Shown: one piece after another, positions 4,928 through 8,812 of the stretch
Position numbering within the stretch: the first letter of the stretch is position 1
Layout: the number at the start of each line of letters is the position of its first letter
DNA from: Anaerolineae bacterium
GTDB taxonomy: Bacteria > Chloroflexota > Anaerolineae > 4572-78 > J111
Assembly: GCA_020433835.1 (NCBI GenBank)
Contig: JAGRBY010000285.1
Coordinates: forward strand, 1 to 8,812
Length of the DNA: 8,812 nucleotides
Reading direction: 5' to 3'
The notes under the pieces: generated by a model
Database searches by the model: none
What the model saw: only the letters and a program-made list of their open reading frames with translations
What the model was told of the DNA's origin: nothing
Position numbers and translations under genes: made by a program

Positions 4928-7825
4928 ATGTCTAATGCTCGCATAATGATCGTTATTGGCGATGTTAGCGCTGAATATGTAAAACAAACCCTCGACCGGC
5001 TTGGGTATGACGTGCTTTCTTGGGTTGCTTCCGGCAAGACATTTGTGGAGCAGGCAAAACATTTTAACCCAGATTTGATTTTACTCGGCAGCGAATGGAT
5101 AGGTGATGGCCGTGATCCAAAGCCTGAAACTGCCATTATCTATAATTCTGATATACCCATTGTTTATCTTATTTCTACAAGTGATGAGGCTGCGTTACAC
5201 CACGTCAAAAGTCACAATATTTATGGCTGTCTTGTTCAACCGTTTACCTCTGACCAACTTCACCTTACAATTGAGGTCGCCCTTCAAACACACCGTCGAG
5301 AGCAACGTCTCAAAAAATATCATCAGGTCGATATCCTCTTAAAACGTCGAAATCAAGAACTTAATTTGCTCAATCAGGCGGGTCAGGTTTTCATTTCTAC
5401 TCTTGATTTGGATCAAGTGCTAACCAGTGTTTTGGAAGAGATTCAAGATAATCTTAACGTTGTGGCCTGTTCGGCCTGGTTGGTTGATACCAGTAGTCAA
5501 GAGATTGTGTGCCGTCAGGTCACCGATCCGCACAGCGCAGTTGTACGTGGCTGGCGTCTGCCCATCGGGCAAGGGCTGGTTGGCGAAGTGGCTTTAAGCG
5601 GCAAAAGCCTTGTTGTTTCAGATATCCTAACCGATCCCCGCCACTTTAAAGGAGTCGACGAGCGAACCGGTCTCAATTTACGCTCTATCCTCAGCGTTCC
5701 CTTACGCATTAAAGAGCAAGTGATTGGGGTTATTCAAGTTGTCGATGAAGCGGTAAATCGATTTGATCAGTCCCATCTGGAACTGTTGGAGTCGCTGGCT
5801 GCGACGGCGGCTATTGCTATCGAGAATGGCCGTCTTTACGAGGAGTCGAACAAATTACGCCGGTTCAACGAAAACATTATCAACAGCATGGAAGAGGGGC
5901 TGCTGATTATTGACCCGAATTATGATATTCTATTTATTAACCCCAAAGGCACTCTCATTTTAGGCTACGAAGCCAACCAACTTATCCATAATAATATTCT
6001 TGATTTTATTGCAATAGAGGATAAAGAGCACGTTGCCGCAAAATTGACCTGGCATAAGTCTGGGGTTGCTACAAAATACGAAACCGTTATCATCACCAAA
6101 GATGGCGAAGAAATACCCATTCTTTTTAGTACCAGTTCGCTATTTGAGGATGAGCAATTTATAGGAATTCTCGCTGTTTTTGTAGACATTTCACGTCGCA
6201 AAAAGACCGATGAACTGCTGCGCAAACTCTCCCGCGCGGTCGAGCAAACTGCCGATCATATGATCATCACCAATAACGTTGGTATCATAGAATATGTCAA
6301 TCCTGCTTTTCAACAATTAACGGGATTTACTGGCACCGATGTTATTGGTAAAACACCCCGTATTCTCAAATCAAATCAGCATAGCCCCGAATTTTACAAA
6401 CGCATGTGGACTGTTATCAATAGCGGCCAAGTTTTTCGTGATGTTGTCATCAACAAAAAGAAAAGCGGTACATTATTTTACGAAGAACAGACAATTACCC
6501 CCATAAAAGATGCCAACGGCCATATTACCCACTTTGTCTCAACCGGTAAAGATATTACCGAACGTCGGCTGTCGGAACAGGCTTTGAAAGAGGCTGTCGA
6601 GGTGCTGCGTCGTCGCAACCGCGAGTTAGAAGCACTTAACCGGGCCGGTCGCAAGTTAAGCTCCAGTTTAGACCTTGACGAAGTTTTAAGTACGGTTTTA
6701 GAAGAAGCGCAACAATTGCTGGGTGCGCTGGCTTGCTCTATTTGGTTGATCGATCCTAAAACAGCTAAAAATAAGAATAGTATCGGCGAATTGGTATGTC
6801 ATCAAGCGATAGGTCCTCATCACGAAACGGTACAGGGTTGGCGTCTGTCACCTGGTGAAGGGGTGGCCGGGTGGGTAGCGCAATCCGGCGAAAGCCTGAT
6901 TATACCCGACCTAACAGCCGATAGTCGCCATTTTAAGGGAGTGGATCGGCAGATCGGGTTGAATTTGCGCTCTCTCATTAGTGTGCCCCTTAAGCGGGTT
7001 ACCCATGGAGTTATTGGCGTTTTGCACATATTAGACGAAGCGGTTGACCGTTTTAACATCACCGATTTGGTCATGGTCGAGTCATTAGCGGCCACAGCAA
7101 CCGTAGCTGTTGAAAACGCCCAACTTTTTGCCCAAGTTCAACAAGATGCTAAAACAAAAACGGTTTTGCTGGATGAGATCAACCATCGGGTAAAAAACAA
7201 TTTGTCGGCTATTATTGGGCTGCTTTTTGCCGAACAAAGCCGCATTAGAGCCGACGATCATACCCTTTACCAATCGATTGTTGAGGATTTAATCAATCGG
7301 GTTCAGAGTTTGGCTACCGTACACAGCCTGCTTTCTGATGCCGAGTGGGCTCCCCTTTCTTTAGAACGGTTGGCCGAACAAATTACCCACTCGGCACTAC
7401 GCGGATTAACGCTCAATCAAAATGTTTTTGTTGAAATTTCCTCCTCACCGGTTCGCGTCTCGCCGGCTCAGGCCCATTACTTGGCAATGGTTATTAACGA
7501 GTTAACGACAAATGCAGTAAAACACGGCTTCTCAAACATAGAAAAACACGCCGAAATTCGTATTACTATTCACCAACAAACCGAAGCGTCTAGGCAGTGG
7601 GTTGTGTTTGAGTTTCGTGATAACGGACGAGGTTACCCCGAAGAATTGTTGCAAGGCAAGCCGGCCAGCTACAGCGTTGGCTTTGATCTAATCCGAAACA
7701 TTGTTGAGCGCAGCTTGCGCGGCAATTTAACGTTGTATAACAATTCGGGTGCTGTAGCCGTTATTCAATTTGAACTTATAAGTAGTAGCGGACTTAACGC
7801 GTTAGAACATAACCATGATAAATAG
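4928..7825 (+). CDS. Soluble multi-sensor histidine kinase: pseudo-receiver, GAF, PAS, PAS, GAF, HisKA_2, HATPase
   Basis: This 965-residue protein has no signal peptide or membrane span and so senses cytosolic cues. Domains in order: receiver-like 4-122; helical linker 122-150; GAF1 about 150-305; PAS1 about 311-430 (ends VDISRRKK); PAS2 about 432-550 (ends KDITERR); coiled linker 550-572; GAF2 about 572-735; HisKA_2 from about 743 with phospho-acceptor H753 in EINHRVKNNL; and a GHKL ATPase to about 952. ATPase motifs are N-box NELTTNAVKHG (857-867), G1 DNGRG (898-902) and G2 VGFDLI (917-922). The kinase core looks intact. The receiver is not: the phospho-acceptor Asp is G54, the conserved Thr is I82, the Lys is Q104, and the acidic pair reads IGD (10-12). 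It should therefore fold but not be phosphorylated. GAF1 and GAF2, with their preceding helices, are clear duplicates. The ligand is unknown. The gene overlaps the following response regulator by 11 bp, its likely target. Confidence 0.93.
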   Translation: MSNARIMIVIGDVSAEYVKQTLDRLGYDVLSWVASGKTFVEQAKHFNPDLILLGSEWIGDGRDPKPETAIIYNSDIPIVYLISTSDEAALHHVKSHNIYGCLVQPFTSDQLHLTIEVALQTHRREQRLKKYHQVDILLKRRNQELNLLNQAGQVFISTLDLDQVLTSVLEEIQDNLNVVACSAWLVDTSSQEIVCRQVTDPHSAVVRGWRLPIGQGLVGEVALSGKSLVVSDILTDPRHFKGVDERTGLNLRSILSVPLRIKEQVIGVIQVVDEAVNRFDQSHLELLESLAATAAIAIENGRLYEESNKLRRFNENIINSMEEGLLIIDPNYDILFINPKGTLILGYEANQLIHNNILDFIAIEDKEHVAAKLTWHKSGVATKYETVIITKDGEEIPILFSTSSLFEDEQFIGILAVFVDISRRKKTDELLRKLSRAVEQTADHMIITNNVGIIEYVNPAFQQLTGFTGTDVIGKTPRILKSNQHSPEFYKRMWTVINSGQVFRDVVINKKKSGTLFYEEQTITPIKDANGHITHFVSTGKDITERRLSEQALKEAVEVLRRRNRELEALNRAGRKLSSSLDLDEVLSTVLEEAQQLLGALACSIWLIDPKTAKNKNSIGELVCHQAIGPHHETVQGWRLSPGEGVAGWVAQSGESLIIPDLTADSRHFKGVDRQIGLNLRSLISVPLKRVTHGVIGVLHILDEAVDRFNITDLVMVESLAATATVAVENAQLFAQVQQDAKTKTVLLDEINHRVKNNLSAIIGLLFAEQSRIRADDHTLYQSIVEDLINRVQSLATVHSLLSDAEWAPLSLERLAEQITHSALRGLTLNQNVFVEISSSPVRVSPAQAHYLAMVINELTTNAVKHGFSNIEKHAEIRITIHQQTEASRQWVVFEFRDNGRGYPEELLQGKPASYSVGFDLIRNIVERSLRGNLTLYNNSGAVAVIQFELISSSGLNALEHNHDK
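5336..5842 (+). repeat. Internal duplication, copy 1: linker helix plus GAF1
   Basis: Encodes kinase residues 137-305. It shares RRNxELxxLNxAG, then SLDLD/TLDLD, LEE, GWRL, RHFKGVD, GLNLRS, SVPL, DEAVxRF and ESLAATA with residues 559-735 in the same order and spacing, apart from a short insertion in the second copy. This indicates duplication of the whole helix-GAF unit. Confidence 0.75.
6602..7132 (+). repeat. Internal duplication, copy 2: linker helix plus GAF2
   Basis: Encodes kinase residues 559-735 and is the partner of the unit at 5336-5842. It has a short lysine/asparagine-rich insertion (KTAKNKNSIG, 611-620) that copy 1 lacks, and feeds directly into the HisKA_2 helix. Confidence 0.75.
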
Positions 7826-8447
7826 ATATATCGATGTCTTAATTGCCGAAGATGATTACCTGGTTAGCAAGATGATTAGAGGCACACTTGAGCAGACTGG
7901 TTTCACTATTGTGGGCGAAGCCGCCGACGGTCGCCAGGCGGTTGATATGACGGTCTCGATGCAGCCAGATGTGGTCTTGATGGATATCGAAATGCCAACC
8001 ATGAACGGCATTGAAGCCGCCCAAGAAATTCAACGAAGTTCACCTACCCCGGTAGTTATTTTAACAGCCTATGATACTCCCGAGTTGATTGTTAGAGCCA
8101 GCGAAGTAGGGGTAGGGGCTTATTTACGTAAACCACCTCACGCCCGCGATTTGGAGAGCGCTATTACCGTGGCGATGGCCCGTTTTGGTGATTTGATGGA
8201 AATGGCGCGTTTGAATGAAGCGTTACGGCGCAGTAACACCGAATTGCAAGATGCCCTCGATCACATTAAGACTCTAACAGGACTTTTGCCGATTTGTGCC
8301 CAATGCAAGAAAATTCGCGATGATACAGGCTATTGGCATGAGGTTGAGGTGTATATTCGAGAACATTCGAACGCAGATTTTAGCCACGGTTTGTGTCCTC
8401 AGTGTCTAAAAACACTCTATCCCGATTTTTATAGCGGTATGGGTTGA
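7815..8447 (+). CDS. Response regulator with receiver domain and C-terminal four-cysteine module
   Basis: This gene encodes 210 residues. The receiver (5-122) is intact: acidic E12/D13/D14, phospho-acceptor D57 in VLMDIEMP, T84 in ILTAY and K106 before PP. Its style (VVGEAxDGRQAV-like strand, LTAYDTPELIVRA, GAYLRKP) resembles receivers of the AmiR/NasT-EutV type. A helical, probably coiled, segment (about 125-155) leads not to an ANTAR RNA-binding domain but to LPICAQCKKIRDDTGYW, and then HSNADFSHGLCPQC and LYPDF. Cysteines C161, C164, C194 and C197 form two CxxC knuckles, with H184 and H191 between them, suggesting a zinc-ribbon-like fold. From memory, this IC..CKKIRDD..YW...FSHG.CP.C..LYP module recurs at the ends of bacterial receiver and PAS proteins, with no settled function. 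The start overlaps the kinase stop by 11 bp without a clear ribosome binding site, so translation is probably coupled and the kinase is the expected phospho-donor. Confidence 0.93.
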   Translation: MINRYIDVLIAEDDYLVSKMIRGTLEQTGFTIVGEAADGRQAVDMTVSMQPDVVLMDIEMPTMNGIEAAQEIQRSSPTPVVILTAYDTPELIVRASEVGVGAYLRKPPHARDLESAITVAMARFGDLMEMARLNEALRRSNTELQDALDHIKTLTGLLPICAQCKKIRDDTGYWHEVEVYIREHSNADFSHGLCPQCLKTLYPDFYSGMG

Positions 8448-8460
8448 AGCGCTACAATCG

Positions 8461-8787
8461 TTACATGAGTGCTCGGCCAATAACGGCGGCTGTTGTCAAA
8501 GGTAAAATGGCAACTTGTGGCATATCTTCATAAAACCTTAGCTGTGCCAGATTATGCAAAAATAACCCTACCAGATATTCATCCCAATTGTTAGCCGTGC
8601 GGAGATAGGGCCGGGCCAAACGCCGAATCGCCAGAATAAGTTCCGCGGCTTTATCTAACTCTGCCTGCTGTGACGTGTGCGGCGGATTTTGCAGCGATTG
8701 ATCCAGTAAATTCATCTCAAAGTCTATATACTCCGAAATTGTAAAGGGGTGAGGCCACATTCCTGCTTTAACCGGCTGCGGAGCCAT
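8461..8787 (-). CDS. Hypothetical protein, about 108 aa, start uncertain
   Basis: I do not recognise this protein. From the ATG at 8787 it has 108 residues and reads as mostly helical: a proline-rich lead (MAPQPVKAGMWPHPFT), an acidic helix (ISEYIDFEMNLLDQSL), a helix with LDKAAELILAIRRLARPYL, then NWDEYLVGLFLHNLAQLRFYED and a hydrophobic end (AILPLTTAAVIGRALM). There is no cysteine, no signal peptide and no metal-site pattern. The ATG has no good ribosome binding site and the frame stays open to the right window edge, so the true start may be another codon upstream, or this may be the end of a longer gene. It converges on the response regulator, with 13 bases between the two stops and no terminator hairpin there. 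The even amino-acid make-up and the lack of any competing frame make it probably real. Confidence 0.6.
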   Translation of the reverse strand: MAPQPVKAGMWPHPFTISEYIDFEMNLLDQSLQNPPHTSQQAELDKAAELILAIRRLARPYLRTANNWDEYLVGLFLHNLAQLRFYEDMPQVAILPLTTAAVIGRALM

Positions 8788-8812
8788 TTTATTATGCAGC
8801 GTTATTTGCCGG

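Noticed and set aside
4826..5136. Minus-strand open frames over the start of the kinase gene
   Set aside because: Their translations show no domain pattern and they overlap the well-supported receiver coding sequence.

Overview
The window looks like an ordinary chromosomal stretch from a free-living bacterium with a mid-range GC content. A very long cytosolic GAF/PAS sensor kinase, a TPR protein coupled to a J-domain protein, and several dispersed short palindromic repeats between genes together suggest a Chloroflexota (Anaerolineae-like) genome. That assignment is an inference from style; no rRNA or other phylogenetic marker is present.

Layout. At the left edge, on the minus strand, the first 42 codons of a DnaJ-type J-domain gene overlap (ATGA) the stop of a 778-residue TPR-repeat gene (125-2461). 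An extended -10 box at 2535-2543 probably drives this leftward operon. A 385-base gap (2462-2846) holds a candidate structured element (2583-2686) and, directly next to it, a 112-bp MITE-like element with perfect 13-bp terminal inverted repeats and a 5-bp target duplication. A small acidic protein of unknown function (2847-3257) follows. Its tail carries two copies of the motif GGLDAQEW..T.TPPED. A second gap (3258-3632) holds a 72-bp palindromic repeat built of six CGCWGA boxes in 10-bp phase. galT (3633-4679, GTG start) encodes galactose-1-phosphate uridylyltransferase with all metal and catalytic residues, followed by a long hairpin.

From 4928 a two-gene signalling unit runs rightward. The first gene is a 965-residue soluble hybrid-like sensor (degenerate receiver, GAF, PAS, PAS, GAF, HisKA_2, HATPase). 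It overlaps by 11 bp a response regulator (7815-8447) with an intact receiver and a C-terminal four-cysteine, zinc-ribbon-like module instead of a usual output domain. The kinase type (HisKA_2) and the receiver style recall kinase/ANTAR antiterminator pairs such as EutW/EutV, but the ANTAR domain is missing. A short unknown gene (8461-8787, minus strand) converges on the regulator.

The most unusual points are the kinase receiver that has lost every phosphorylation residue, its partner with a cysteine-rich output, the duplicated peptide motif in the small protein, and the set of palindromic intergenic elements. I see no CRISPR array, tRNA, rRNA, phage gene or complete insertion sequence, and no clear case of a wholly new multi-gene system.
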